This document shows positions 45,520 through 55,080 of a stretch of DNA of 64,000 bases, one piece after another. The stretch is from Marinicella sediminis. Lineage in GTDB: Bacteria > Pseudomonadota > Gammaproteobacteria > Xanthomonadales > Marinicellaceae. How positions within the stretch are numbered: the first letter of the stretch is position 1; each line of letters opens with the position of its first letter. The stretch is taken from assembly GCF_002000055.1 (NCBI RefSeq), contig NZ_MVBD01000001.1, positions 248,001 to 312,000 on the forward strand, in the 5' to 3' direction. The notes beneath the pieces were generated by a model, which was not told the origin of the DNA, searched no databases, and saw nothing but the letters and a program-made list of their open reading frames with translations. A program made the position numbers and the translations under genes.

Positions 45520-45790
45520 TTAGGAATGACCTTGGGACTTCATTCACTTTTGTTCCTGACAAAAGTGAAAGCCGACTCTACGGATGGAGGAGTTTGGGTC
45601 TCGTCTGGAACAGAGACCGAGGCCTCGGCGATCATGTCGTGTGATCAAGCGCCCGACGTTCTGATTCGCTGTCGCTCACGGCCTATCGATCATTCCATTA
45701 TGGCTTCTTGACTTCGTCAAACCGCCATATCTGCATGCTTTGCCTAACCAAGTCGGCGGGTCGGGCTGATCATCAGCTCTCCATTGATGG
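45520..45790 (+). repeat. Intergenic repeat, copy C, in a gene-free region (45433-45968)
   Basis: The longest and cleanest of the three related copies. Positions 45525-45574 match copy B (43 of 50), 45623-45658 match copy A, and 45751-45790 match the ends of both. No convincing gene is present. The remainder of the gap (45791-45968) leads to the mnmG promoter. The order of shared blocks is the same in all copies, which fits a decayed mobile or intergenic repeat element. Confidence 0.6.
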
Positions 45791-45915
45791 GCTTCACCTT
45801 CATCACAGATTGTCTGATGATGATCGGCAATGCCGCTCTGGCAGTGAGCCTCGCCTGAGGACATCGCTGAACCTGAGGCACTCGGCGGTTCATGGCTGTT
45901 TCGCTTCGGAATGCC

Positions 45916-45943
45916 TTGGTGGCTGGCCGATCTGAGTTATAAT
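45916..45943 (+). promoter_or_regulatory. Candidate mnmG promoter
   Basis: A perfect TATAAT at 45938-45943 with a weak TTGGTG -35 at 45916-45921 (16-bp spacer), about 25 bp before the mnmG start. Confidence 0.45.
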
Positions 45944-45968
45944 AGCGGGTTGATTGAGTTTTTTTGAC

Positions 45969-47846
45969 ATGACGATGAATTACGACCAGGTTTTTGATGT
46001 GATTATTGTGGGTGGCGGGCATGCCGGCACCGAGGCTGCGCTGGCGGCTGCCCGGATGGGGGCGAAAACATTGTTGCTGACGCACAATATTGAAACCATT
46101 GGTCAGATGAGTTGTAATCCGGCCATTGGTGGTATTGGTAAAGGCCATCTGGTCAAAGAAATTGACGCCCTGGGCGGGGTCATGGCCCAGGCCACTGATC
46201 ATGCTGGTATTCAATGGCGTACACTGAATTCACGCAAAGGGGCTGCGGTGCGTGCCACCCGGGCTCAGTGTGACCGGGCCTTGTACCGGGCGCACATCCG
46301 AACAGCGGTGGAAAACCAAAGCAATCTGTTTATTTTTCAACAAGGTGTGGAAGACCTGATCATAGAAAATGACCAGGTCAAAGGGGCGGTGACGCAAATG
46401 GGACTGACATTCATGGCTCAAACCGTGGTGCTGACCGTAGGCACTTTCCTGGCCGGCAAAATCCACATCGGTTTGTCCAATTTCTCCGGTGGCCGGGCGG
46501 GAGACCCGCCAGCTACGGTATTGGCCCAAAAATTGCGGGCACTGCCGTTTGAAGTGGCGCGCCTGAAAACCGGCACCCCACCACGCATCGATGGTAAAAC
46601 CGTGGATTTTACGGTGATGGAAGAACAGCCCGGTGACACCCCGCGGCCGGTGTTTTCCTACATGGGGCACCTGGATCAGCACCCCGAACAGGTCAGTTGT
46701 TACATCACCCACACCAACCTCCAAACCCATGACCACATTCGCTCTGGACTCGACCGTTCGCCGATGTATTCAGGAGAAATCGAAGGTAAAGGACCGCGTT
46801 ACTGTCCCTCCATTGAAGACAAGATCATGCGCTTTGCAGACAAAGATTCGCATCAGATTTTTGTTGAGCCGGAAGGTCTGGGCACTCATGAGCTGTATCC
46901 CAATGGCATCTCTACTTCGCTGCCATTTGATGTTCAGTTGAAGTTGGTGCGTTCCATCAGAGGTTTTGAGAACGCCCACATCACCCGACCTGGTTATGCG
47001 ATTGAATACGATTTCTTCGATCCACGTGGATTACAGTCATCACTGGAAACCCGCTTTGTCGAAGGCCTGTTTTTTGCTGGCCAGATCAACGGCACCACCG
47101 GATATGAAGAAGCTGGTGCTCAAGGGCTGATTGCCGGCATGAATGCTGCCTTGAAAGTGGCCGGAAAACCCAGCTGGACTCCGGCCCGCAATGAAGCCTA
47201 CATGGGGGTGTTGATTGATGACCTCATTACCCAGGGTACCAATGAACCCTATCGGATGTTCACCTCACGGGCTGAGTATAGACTGATGCTGCGCGAAGAC
47301 AATGCCGATTTCCGGCTCACTGAAAAGGGCCGTGAACTGGGGCTTGTTGACGATGAACGTTGGCTGGCCTTTAGTGAGAAACGAACCCATGTGGAAGGTT
47401 CATTGGAGCAACTCAAAGGCGTGTGGTTGGGTCCCAACAATGACCTGGGACGCAAATTCATCACCCAAACCGGCATCGAGTTAAGCAAAGAAACCAATGC
47501 CTATGACCTGTTGCGCCGCCCCGAAGTCAACATCGGTATGCTGCTGGCTCTGGATGGCATTGAGCTGCCAAGCCGGGCTGACAAGGTATTGGAACAGATA
47601 GAAATCCAAACTCAGTATTCGGGTTACCTGGAACGTCAGCAGCAGGAAATCGACAAAGCCAAAGCGCATGCCAATAAACCCTTACCATCTGATCTGGATT
47701 ACCGCCAGATCAAAGGCCTCAGTGGTGAACTCACCGAAAAACTGAATCAGATCAAACCCGAAACCATCGGCCAGGCATCGCGCATTCAAGGTATGACCCC
47801 CGCTGCGGTGTCACTGCTGTTGGTACATTTGAAAAAAGCCGGTTGA
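45969..47846 (+). CDS. mnmG: tRNA uridine-5-carboxymethylaminomethyl modification enzyme, FAD subunit
   Basis: 625 residues from the ATG at 45969 (an ATG 6 bp downstream is equally possible). MnmG with MnmE modifies wobble uridine 34 of several tRNAs. The FAD motif [11 protein letters not shown] is at the start; [51 protein letters not shown] (catalytic Cys) and [20 protein letters not shown] follow as in E. coli GidA. The protein has the full C-terminal helical domain. Unlike the usual oriC arrangement, mnmE, rsmG and parAB are not neighbours. Confidence 0.97.
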   Translation: MTMNYDQVFDVIIVGGGHAGTEAALAAARMGAKTLLLTHNIETIGQMSCNPAIGGIGKGHLVKEIDALGGVMAQATDHAGIQWRTLNSRKGAAVRATRAQCDRALYRAHIRTAVENQSNLFIFQQGVEDLIIENDQVKGAVTQMGLTFMAQTVVLTVGTFLAGKIHIGLSNFSGGRAGDPPATVLAQKLRALPFEVARLKTGTPPRIDGKTVDFTVMEEQPGDTPRPVFSYMGHLDQHPEQVSCYITHTNLQTHDHIRSGLDRSPMYSGEIEGKGPRYCPSIEDKIMRFADKDSHQIFVEPEGLGTHELYPNGISTSLPFDVQLKLVRSIRGFENAHITRPGYAIEYDFFDPRGLQSSLETRFVEGLFFAGQINGTTGYEEAGAQGLIAGMNAALKVAGKPSWTPARNEAYMGVLIDDLITQGTNEPYRMFTSRAEYRLMLREDNADFRLTEKGRELGLVDDERWLAFSEKRTHVEGSLEQLKGVWLGPNNDLGRKFITQTGIELSKETNAYDLLRRPEVNIGMLLALDGIELPSRADKVLEQIEIQTQYSGYLERQQQEIDKAKAHANKPLPSDLDYRQIKGLSGELTEKLNQIKPETIGQASRIQGMTPAAVSLLLVHLKKAG

Positions 47847-47906
47847 TTCAACTGTGAGACAAAGTGATTCACGATACAATCATCCCATTTCATCCAATCA
47901 TTCATC

Positions 47907-48641
47907 ATGCAACAGTCTGTCAATCTAGATATTCAAAACGGCATCGCCACCATCACCCTGGATGATGGCAAAAGCAATGTCGCATCCCCCGCCTTACTTG
48001 ATCAACTGAACGCCGCGCTGGATCAGGCCGAAGCGGCCGGGGCGGTGGTAATCATCACCGGGCGGGCGGAAGTGTTCTGTGCCGGGTTTGATTTGAAAAT
48101 CCTGAAAACCGGGGTCAAAAATGCCTATGCCATGTTGATGGGTGGGTTCTGGATGTTGCACCGGCTGATGTCTTATCCGCATCCGGTGATCATTGCCTGT
48201 AACGGTCATGCCATTGCCCTGGGTTCCTTTTTTCTGCTGGCTGGTGATTACCGGCTGGGAGTGCGGGGCGACTTCAAAATCGTGGCCAACGAGGTGCTTA
48301 ATGGTCTGACCATGCCGCACTGTGCCCTGGCCCTGTGTGAAAACCGCCTGAAGCCATCGCACTTTGACCGGGCCATGCTGCTCTCTGAAGTGTTCAACCC
48401 TGAGGGGGCGGTAGAAGCCGGCTTCCTGGATCACCTGGTACCAGCAGAAGAGCTGTTGCCGGTGGCACAGAAACTGGCTGCCCACTATCAGTCGCTTGAC
48501 ATGCTGGCTCACAAAGAGAGTAAGCTGCGGATGCGGAAAAACTTTTTACGGCGGTTAAAAAAAGCCATCCGGGCTGATCGCAGGGGCTTCGTGCTGATGG
48601 GTTTGAAACGCATGCTGGCCGCTAAGAAGAAAAAATCCTGA
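47907..48641 (+). CDS. Crotonase/enoyl-CoA hydratase family protein
   Basis: 244 residues. The crotonase fold is clear: IIITGRAEVFCAGFDLKIL, then CNGHAIALGSFFLLAGDYRLG and ANEVLNGLTMPHCALAL. The oxyanion-hole regions are kept, but the first catalytic Glu of enoyl-CoA hydratase (GGGCELA position) is replaced by a hydrophobic run, while the second (in NEV) stays. This pattern is known in a short branch whose activity is uncertain. The reaction therefore cannot be named. The basic C-terminus ends in AAKKKKS. It follows mnmG by 60 bp. Confidence 0.85.
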   Translation: MQQSVNLDIQNGIATITLDDGKSNVASPALLDQLNAALDQAEAAGAVVIITGRAEVFCAGFDLKILKTGVKNAYAMLMGGFWMLHRLMSYPHPVIIACNGHAIALGSFFLLAGDYRLGVRGDFKIVANEVLNGLTMPHCALALCENRLKPSHFDRAMLLSEVFNPEGAVEAGFLDHLVPAEELLPVAQKLAAHYQSLDMLAHKESKLRMRKNFLRRLKKAIRADRRGFVLMGLKRMLAAKKKKS

Positions 48642-48728
48642 GCACGGCTTGAATTCATTCGCTGCTGAAATAGCTTGAAATAATCAAACGCCGACCAAAT
48701 CTATGTACTTTTAAAACGCTGACAGCCG

Positions 48729-49796
48729 ATGTTACTGTTGTTGCTCTATGTTTTTGGGGCTTTGTTCTTTTCTTTTCTCTGTTCAATTGCTGAAGCGGTG
48801 TTGCTGAGCATCACCCCATCATATGTTGAAAAACTCAAACAAACCGAGCCCAAAAAAGCAGAACAGGTCAGGCGTATCCGGTTCGTCGATGTGGATCGTT
48901 CACTGGCAGCCATCCTGACATTGAACACCATCGCCCACACCGTCGGTGCGATTGTCGCCGGCGCCAAAGCCACCCATGTATTTGGTGATGCCTGGATTGG
49001 GGTTTTTTCAGCCATCATCACCATCCTGATTCTGGTGTTCTCAGAGATCATTCCCAAGACCATTGGTGCGGTTTATTGGAAATCGTTGACAGGGGTAACG
49101 GCATCCTTTGTGGTATGGCTGGTCAAACTGTTGTATCCCCTGATTATCATGACTGAGCTGATCACCAAATTGATTTCCAAAGGCAAAAAGCACCATGGGT
49201 TTAACCGCGAGGAATTTCTCGCCATGGCCGGTCTGGGTGCCCGTACCGGCTCAATTGCCAGTCATGAATCGAGGATCATTCAAAACCTCTTTAAGTTGGG
49301 TTCGCTGAAAGCCAAAGACATCATGACCCCTCGTGGAGTGGTGGCTGGTTTCCAGCAGGACACCACTGTTCAGGAAGCGTTCGGCACCCTCAAAGACGTC
49401 GGTTTTTCGCGTTTGCCAGTGTATGCCGAAGACTTGGATGACAGTCATCATTTTGTGCTGAAAACTGACATTCTGATGGCCTATGCCCATGATCCCGCTT
49501 CCACACTCAAAGAGCTGAAGCGGCCGGTCAAATGCGTGATTCAGGATCTGGCCCTGCCTGATTTGCTGGAGTCTCTGCTGAATGAAAGTCAGCACCTGGC
49601 ATTGGTGGTGAACGAGTACGGTGACCTCAAAGGCCTGGTTACCCTGGAAGATGTGGTGGAAACCCTGTTGGGGCTGGAAATCATGGATGAACTGGATGAA
49701 ATCAAAGACATGCAGGTGTTTGCCAGAGAGCAGTGGTTGGCGCGTGCCAAAAGCCGTGGTCTGGTGGTCGACAGTGAGTTAACTGAAACGGATTGA
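48729..49796 (+). CDS. CNNM-type membrane protein with CBS pair
   Basis: 355 residues. The first 150 are a DUF21 membrane domain (VLLSITPSYVEKL, then IAHTVGAIVAGA and FSEIIPKTIGAVYWK), followed by a CBS pair (about 200-325: IMTPRGVVAGFQQDTTVQEAF and NEYGDLKGLVTLEDVVETLLG). It lacks the C-terminal CorC/HlyC domain. Relatives are tied to magnesium or cobalt export or regulation; that role is inferred. It stands alone, with 87 bp upstream. Confidence 0.87.
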   Translation: MLLLLLYVFGALFFSFLCSIAEAVLLSITPSYVEKLKQTEPKKAEQVRRIRFVDVDRSLAAILTLNTIAHTVGAIVAGAKATHVFGDAWIGVFSAIITILILVFSEIIPKTIGAVYWKSLTGVTASFVVWLVKLLYPLIIMTELITKLISKGKKHHGFNREEFLAMAGLGARTGSIASHESRIIQNLFKLGSLKAKDIMTPRGVVAGFQQDTTVQEAFGTLKDVGFSRLPVYAEDLDDSHHFVLKTDILMAYAHDPASTLKELKRPVKCVIQDLALPDLLESLLNESQHLALVVNEYGDLKGLVTLEDVVETLLGLEIMDELDEIKDMQVFAREQWLARAKSRGLVVDSELTETD

Positions 49797-49988
49797 TCCG
49801 CTGTGTCTGAGTTGCCAGAATGAACCATATGGATCATTGATCCAGGTATTTTATCAGACAAAACCGTCTGATTCAGAACCAGCAGGATTTGCGCTGATTC
49901 TCTGAGCAGTGAGTGGGTTTGTTCGATGGCTTTGCAGAGGCCATACACAATCACCAACCAGGTTTGCCCCTGTCAGACTGCAGTCAAT

Positions 49989-50747
49989 TCAGCCAGCCAA
50001 TTGCCGATGAAGAGTACGCAGGTCTCTATCGACAGCTGGCCAGTAGCTGTCGCCAAACAGATTGAGGTGGTTGAGTTGGTGATACAGGTTGTAGATGACT
50101 TTTTTCAGCGGGTATTGTTCGCTGATTGTCCTTACAGATCGATAGGATTGATAGAAGATTCCGGGAAAGCCGCCAAATAATTCTGTCATGGCCACATCGG
50201 CATCGGCATCGCCACAGTAAATGGCTGGGTCAATCAGCCAGGCGTGTTGTTGATCAAACAACACATTGCCTGACCACAAATCACCGTGTAATAAGGCTGG
50301 GTGATCCACTTCCTTGTCGAGGAATTCAATCAGCTGAGAAGCGCAGGCATCCATGGCTTGCAGCACCAATTGCTGACGTGACTGGTCAATGATCATCCGG
50401 GCTTGAGCAAGCAGCCTGTATTGATAAAAAAAAGATCCCCAGTCAACGGTCTGCATGTTGATTTGCGGGTTCAGGCCAATGTAATTGTCAGCATACCACC
50501 CATAGCGGGGCTGTTGCTGTTGATGAAGGGTGGCCAGCGCTTTGCCAAATTGTCGCCACTGGGAACGGGAGCCGCCCACGGCTTGGATGCGTTCCAGTTC
50601 CAATGTGTCTTTACTGATTGAAATGACCTGTGGTGTTTTGATCGGACTGTTAATGGCGCTGAGCTGTTGTTGCAGGTGTCTGAGTCCGTCTGCCTCGCAC
50701 AACAGGTGGTCTGGATATTGGCTGGAATTGTGTTTTTGAAAGCTCAT
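49989..50747 (-). CDS. Fructosamine kinase family protein
   Basis: 252 residues with the kinase motifs HGDLWSGNVLF (catalytic loop) and DPAIYCGDADADVAMTELFGGF (metal loop). The family phosphorylates sugars attached to protein lysines or free ketosamines, so that the adduct falls off. The N-terminus is shorter than in human FN3K relatives (family usually about 290), lacking part of the first lobe, yet nothing indicates a frameshift. It is divergent from the DPP IV gene. Confidence 0.87.
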   Translation of the reverse strand: MSFQKHNSSQYPDHLLCEADGLRHLQQQLSAINSPIKTPQVISISKDTLELERIQAVGGSRSQWRQFGKALATLHQQQQPRYGWYADNYIGLNPQINMQTVDWGSFFYQYRLLAQARMIIDQSRQQLVLQAMDACASQLIEFLDKEVDHPALLHGDLWSGNVLFDQQHAWLIDPAIYCGDADADVAMTELFGGFPGIFYQSYRSVRTISEQYPLKKVIYNLYHQLNHLNLFGDSYWPAVDRDLRTLHRQLAG

Positions 50748-50833
50748 CAGCGGTGGTTAAACAGGCGTTCCTTCACATGCATTGAGCCCCTGATTCTGGT
50801 ATAACTGTAGCCCCTTGATCTAACCCTGAACAC

Positions 50834-53059
50834 ATGAAACCTGTTGGCTTGTTGTTGATGACCATTATGACCCTCACTGTTACCGAAGTAAATGCTGAAC
50901 AACTCACTTTAGAACGTATTTTTGCCAGTCCGGATTTGGCCGGTCCAAAACTGAGGGCGCTGAAAATGTCTCCTGATGGCGTACGGGTGACCTATTTGCA
51001 AGGTAAGATCAATGACAAAGATCAGTTCGATCTGTGGGAGTATCACATCAAAGACCGGCAGCAACGTATACTGGTTGATTCGGATGAGTTACTTGATGGC
51101 GAAGAGCAGTTGTCGGCTGAGGAGAAAGCGCGCCGCGAACGACAGCGACTGGCCAATGTGTCCGGAATCATTGATTACGCCTGGTCGAAAGATGGACAGT
51201 TTTTGTTGTTTCCTCTGAATGGTGATTTGTATGTCTATCAGCTGGCTGACCAAAGTACCCGTCAGATCACCCGCACAGATGCTTTTGAAACTGACGCGCG
51301 GTTTTCTCCCAAAGGTCGGTATGTGTCATTCATTCGTCAACAAAACCTGTTTGTGGTGGATGCCGAGACTGGACAGGAACAACAGTTAACCCAAGACGGT
51401 GGAGGGTTGATAAAAAATGGTATGGCCGAGTTTGTGGCACAGGAAGAAATGAAGCGCAATACCGGGTATTGGTGGTCTCCTGATGAGCAGTACATTGCTT
51501 TCTTACAGGTGGATGAGTCACCGGTGGAAGTGACCAAACGTTATGAAATCAATGCCGATGACATAGAAGTGATTGAACAGCGTTATCCCTATACGGGTCA
51601 GCCGAATGTGTCCATCAGGATGGGTCTGGTCAAACTGACAGATGGCGCCATCAACTGGGTTGATTTAGGAAATGAGGCTGATATTTATGTGGCCCGTGTT
51701 GACTGGTTGAAAAGCGCACAGGAAGTCAGTTATCAGTGGCAAAGCCGTGATCAGCAAACGCTGAAGTTACAAGTGGCTGACTTGACAGGCAAGTCCCGAA
51801 CCCTGATCACTGAGCGCAGTGACACCTGGATTAATCTACATGATGACCTGACTTTTCTCCACGATGGCCGTTTCATCTGGGCGTCAGAACGCAGTGGTCA
51901 TAAACACCTGTATCTGTATTCAGCAAAGGGTGAAGTGATTCATCCGCTGACCAAAGGTGAATGGGTGGTTGATGAGCTGACCGGTTTGGATGAATCTGCC
52001 GGTTGGGTTTATTTCACCGGCGCATTGGATACGCCATTGGAAAAGCACCTGTATAGGGTGGCGTTGAACGAACCGGCTCAACCGGAAAAAATTACCAGCC
52101 GGTCGGGTTTTCATGAAATTTCGATGGATGATTCAGCGCGTTATTACATTGACCAGTGGTCAGACCGGGAACATCCCCCACAAACATCTTTGCACCGGTC
52201 TTCCGGTGAACGACTGGCCTGGCTTAACCAGAATGCCGTAGGGCCTGGCCATCCTTATTATCCTTATCTTTCCGCCCATTTGCCCAATGAGTTTGGCCAT
52301 ATCAAGGTTCATGAGGGCACAGATCAGGCGTACACCCTGCATTACCGCATGATCAAACCAGCTGATTTTGATCCAGCTAAAAAATACCCGGTTTTTCAGT
52401 ATGTATACGGTGGGCCGCATGTGCAATATGTCACCAGGTCCTGGGGTCGGCTGATTGAACAATACATGGCTCAGCAAGGATTCTTGGTGTTTGTCATTGA
52501 TAACCGGGGGAGTGATCGTCGTGGCGTGGTCTTTGAGTCTGCACTGTATAAGCGCATGGGCACACCAGAGCTGGAAGATCAGGTGGCAGGCACCCGGTAC
52601 CTCAAGTCACTGCCGTTCGTAGATGCTGAAAAAGTGGGGATTTTTGGCTGGAGTTACGGTGGTTTTATGACCTTAAAAGCCCTGACCAAAGCAGCTGATG
52701 AATACGCCCTTGGGGTGTCAGTTGCACCGGTTACAGATTTTGCTTTGTATGACACCCATTATACCGAGCGTTACATGTCCACACCGCAGTTAAACCCTGA
52801 AGGCTACCGCACAACGGCGGTTTTTGCTGATGTCAGCAACATCACCAAACCTTTGTTATTGATCCATGGCATGGCCGATGACAATGTGTTGTTTTTGAAT
52901 TCCACCAAGCTGATCAAAGTACTGCAGGATGAGGGTGTCCTGTTCGACACCATGATTTATCCGGGCGGAAAACACGGCATCAGTGGTGAAAAGCCGCAAT
53001 TTCATGTGTACAGTACCATCGCCCGTTTTTTCATCAAACACCTACAAACAACTGACTGA
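50834..53059 (+). CDS. Dipeptidyl-peptidase IV (S9 family)
   Basis: 741 residues with a signal peptide (cleavage near NAEQ, residue 22). The N-terminal beta-propeller (about 60-480) holds the double-Glu motif in QEEMKRNTGYWWSPDEQ that binds the substrate amino-terminus. The C-terminal alpha/beta hydrolase has Ser607 in GWSYGG, Asp682 in GMADDN and His714 in GGKHG, so the triad is complete. It would release X-Pro or X-Ala dipeptides in the periplasm. aldehyde dehydrogenase follows 14 bp later. Confidence 0.94.
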   Translation: MKPVGLLLMTIMTLTVTEVNAEQLTLERIFASPDLAGPKLRALKMSPDGVRVTYLQGKINDKDQFDLWEYHIKDRQQRILVDSDELLDGEEQLSAEEKARRERQRLANVSGIIDYAWSKDGQFLLFPLNGDLYVYQLADQSTRQITRTDAFETDARFSPKGRYVSFIRQQNLFVVDAETGQEQQLTQDGGGLIKNGMAEFVAQEEMKRNTGYWWSPDEQYIAFLQVDESPVEVTKRYEINADDIEVIEQRYPYTGQPNVSIRMGLVKLTDGAINWVDLGNEADIYVARVDWLKSAQEVSYQWQSRDQQTLKLQVADLTGKSRTLITERSDTWINLHDDLTFLHDGRFIWASERSGHKHLYLYSAKGEVIHPLTKGEWVVDELTGLDESAGWVYFTGALDTPLEKHLYRVALNEPAQPEKITSRSGFHEISMDDSARYYIDQWSDREHPPQTSLHRSSGERLAWLNQNAVGPGHPYYPYLSAHLPNEFGHIKVHEGTDQAYTLHYRMIKPADFDPAKKYPVFQYVYGGPHVQYVTRSWGRLIEQYMAQQGFLVFVIDNRGSDRRGVVFESALYKRMGTPELEDQVAGTRYLKSLPFVDAEKVGIFGWSYGGFMTLKALTKAADEYALGVSVAPVTDFALYDTHYTERYMSTPQLNPEGYRTTAVFADVSNITKPLLLIHGMADDNVLFLNSTKLIKVLQDEGVLFDTMIYPGGKHGISGEKPQFHVYSTIARFFIKHLQTTD

Positions 53060-53073
53060 TTAGGAGCACCGCA

Positions 53074-54516
53074 ATGAGAGATTATCTTGGTTTTTACCTC
53101 AATGGAAAATGGGTGTTGCCCGAAGGCAGGGACACACTCGATGTCATCAATCCTGCCACTGAACAACTGGCCGGAAGAATATCTTTGGGCACATCTGAAG
53201 ACGTTGATCTGGCGGTGAACGCTGCTGCCAAAGCCTTTCAAAGCTATGCTCGAACCAGTCGTGAAGAACGGTTGGATCTGCTCAAAGCCGTGGCTGCAGA
53301 ATACAAAAAACGTTCAGCCGACATCGCCGCAGCCATCACCGAAGAAATGGGTGCGCCCAAATGGCTGAGTGAATCCAACCAGGCTGCCTCCGGTTACCTG
53401 CATTTTAAATCGGCGATCACGGTGCTGGAAGAATTTGAGTTTGAGTTTCAGCAGGACACCGCATTGATTACCAGAGAACCGATTGGCGTATGTGGTTTTA
53501 TCACCCCCTGGAATTGGCCGGTCAATCAGATCGGTTGCAAACTGGCACCTGCACTGGCAACCGGCTGTACCACGGTATGGAAACCGTCTGAAGTGGCACC
53601 TTTTTCTGCTTATCTGCTGATGGAAGTGCTGGATGCGGCGGGGGTGCCGGAAGGGGTGGTAAACATGATCAATGGCGATGGCCCCACAGTGGGTTCAGCG
53701 ATCTCTGCACATCCAGACATTCAATTGGTGTCATTCACCGGTTCTACCCGGGCTGGTATTGCTGTGGCTAAAGACGCGGCACCTTCCATCAAACGGGTGA
53801 CCCAGGAATTGGGCGGTAAATCTCCCAACATCATTTTGGGAGACCTTTCCGAAGAGCGCTTTGCCAAGGCCGTGGCCGGTGGGGTGAAAACCATGTGTGT
53901 GAATTCAGGACAGAACTGTAATGCACCATCGCGTATGCTGGTTCCGGTTGATCGTTTGCATGAAGCCACGGCAGTGGTCAAGCAAACCATGGAACATTTA
54001 CAGGTCGGTGACCCAGTTGCAGACAACACCTTCGCCGGACCAGTGGTTTCAAAAACCCAGTGGGATCGCATCCAGAAGCTCATTCAGCAGGGGATTGATG
54101 AAGGTGCAGAACTGATCACTGGTGGTCCAGGCAAACCCGGGGGTCTTGAAACCGGCTATTATGTGAAACCAACGGCTTTCACATCAGTAAACAATGACAT
54201 GGCCATTGCCCGACAGGAAATCTTTGGTCCGGTATTGTGTCTGATCCCCTATGACAACGAAGCCCAGGCGGTGGCACTGGCCAACGACACGGAATACGGT
54301 TTGTCTGGATACGTTTCCGGCGCGGACCCGCAAAAAGTTGCTGACATTGCCCGGCAAATACGTGCCGGTATGATACACCTCAATGGAGCTCAAATGGATC
54401 GCACTGCACCATTTGGTGGTTACAAGCATTCCGGCAACGGCCGGGAGCGGGGTCCTCAGGGTTTTGAGGAGTTTTTGGAAACCAAAGCCATGCTTGGTGC
54501 CGGAAAAATAACATGA
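53074..54516 (+). CDS. NAD(P)-dependent aldehyde dehydrogenase
   Basis: 480 residues. Family features are ITPWNWPVNQIG, KPSEVAP, FTGSTRAG, the general base Glu245 in QELGGKSPN and nucleophile Cys282 in SGQNCNAPS, and GPVL near 385. The substrate is not defined. Nearest subgroups include coniferyl- and betaine-type enzymes. A GGAG site precedes the ATG. Its stop overlaps the next gene by 4 bp. Confidence 0.94.
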   Translation: MRDYLGFYLNGKWVLPEGRDTLDVINPATEQLAGRISLGTSEDVDLAVNAAAKAFQSYARTSREERLDLLKAVAAEYKKRSADIAAAITEEMGAPKWLSESNQAASGYLHFKSAITVLEEFEFEFQQDTALITREPIGVCGFITPWNWPVNQIGCKLAPALATGCTTVWKPSEVAPFSAYLLMEVLDAAGVPEGVVNMINGDGPTVGSAISAHPDIQLVSFTGSTRAGIAVAKDAAPSIKRVTQELGGKSPNIILGDLSEERFAKAVAGGVKTMCVNSGQNCNAPSRMLVPVDRLHEATAVVKQTMEHLQVGDPVADNTFAGPVVSKTQWDRIQKLIQQGIDEGAELITGGPGKPGGLETGYYVKPTAFTSVNNDMAIARQEIFGPVLCLIPYDNEAQAVALANDTEYGLSGYVSGADPQKVADIARQIRAGMIHLNGAQMDRTAPFGGYKHSGNGRERGPQGFEEFLETKAMLGAGKIT

Positions 54517-54941
54517 AAATGAGTCAATTCATTCTGAGCAATATGCCCAATGGCCGTCATCCACTGAGTTGGCTGGTGTTTGTGTTGCTGCTGATCATCC
54601 TGATCCCCATATTATTGTTGATGGTGATTCTGATACCGGTGCTGTTGATCTTTAATTTGATTAAGATGCGTTTTTTTCCCAACAAGAACCCCAAAACTTT
54701 CATCACCCCATTTGGCTTTGCCGCCTATTCCCAGATCAATCGATCAGTGGTGAATTATCCCTGGCATGACATCGAAAAAGTGGAGGTCTGGTCTGAAGAA
54801 GGTCAGACTTTTCCGGTGCTGCTCATGAAAACCGGTGAGCCGGTGAAGCTGAAGGATATTTCTATTGGGCAAATCAAAACCCTCTGTGCTCAACATGGCA
54901 TCCGGTTTTATGAAGATGTGGTGATTGTTCAGGAAGCCTGA
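54513..54941 (+). CDS. Membrane protein of unknown function
   Basis: 142 residues. Two closely spaced hydrophobic stretches (about 18-52, very Leu/Ile-rich) are followed by a soluble tail of about 85 residues with a PWHDIEKVEVWSEEG strand pair that could be a small PH-like beta domain. No family is recognised. The start codon overlaps the dehydrogenase stop (ATGA), so it is translated with it, and a functional link may exist. A second in-frame ATG lies two codons on (54519). Confidence 0.65.
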   Translation: MKMSQFILSNMPNGRHPLSWLVFVLLLIILIPILLLMVILIPVLLIFNLIKMRFFPNKNPKTFITPFGFAAYSQINRSVVNYPWHDIEKVEVWSEEGQTFPVLLMKTGEPVKLKDISIGQIKTLCAQHGIRFYEDVVIVQEA

Positions 54942-54993
54942 TTATGCTGCTGATTTGTCCGTTCGGTTTGCAATAAAATAGATTTTTTTAACC

Positions 54994-55022
54994 TTGTATT
55001 CATGACTGGTGGTTTATATACT
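54994..55022 (+). promoter_or_regulatory. Promoter of the TonB receptor gene
   Basis: TTGTAT at 54994-54999 and TATACT at 55017-55022 with exactly 17 bp between, about 50 bp before the ATG, followed by a GAGGG ribosome binding site. I see no Fur-like box over it. Confidence 0.6.
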
Positions 55023-55080
55023 TTGTGTACGCTGTTGTATTTAGACGGCTAAATTATAAATAAAACTCAGAGGGTATATC

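Noticed and set aside
45508-45935. Short plus-strand frames in the gap before mnmG
   Set aside because: They lie in repeat copy C, are interrupted by stops and show no start signals.
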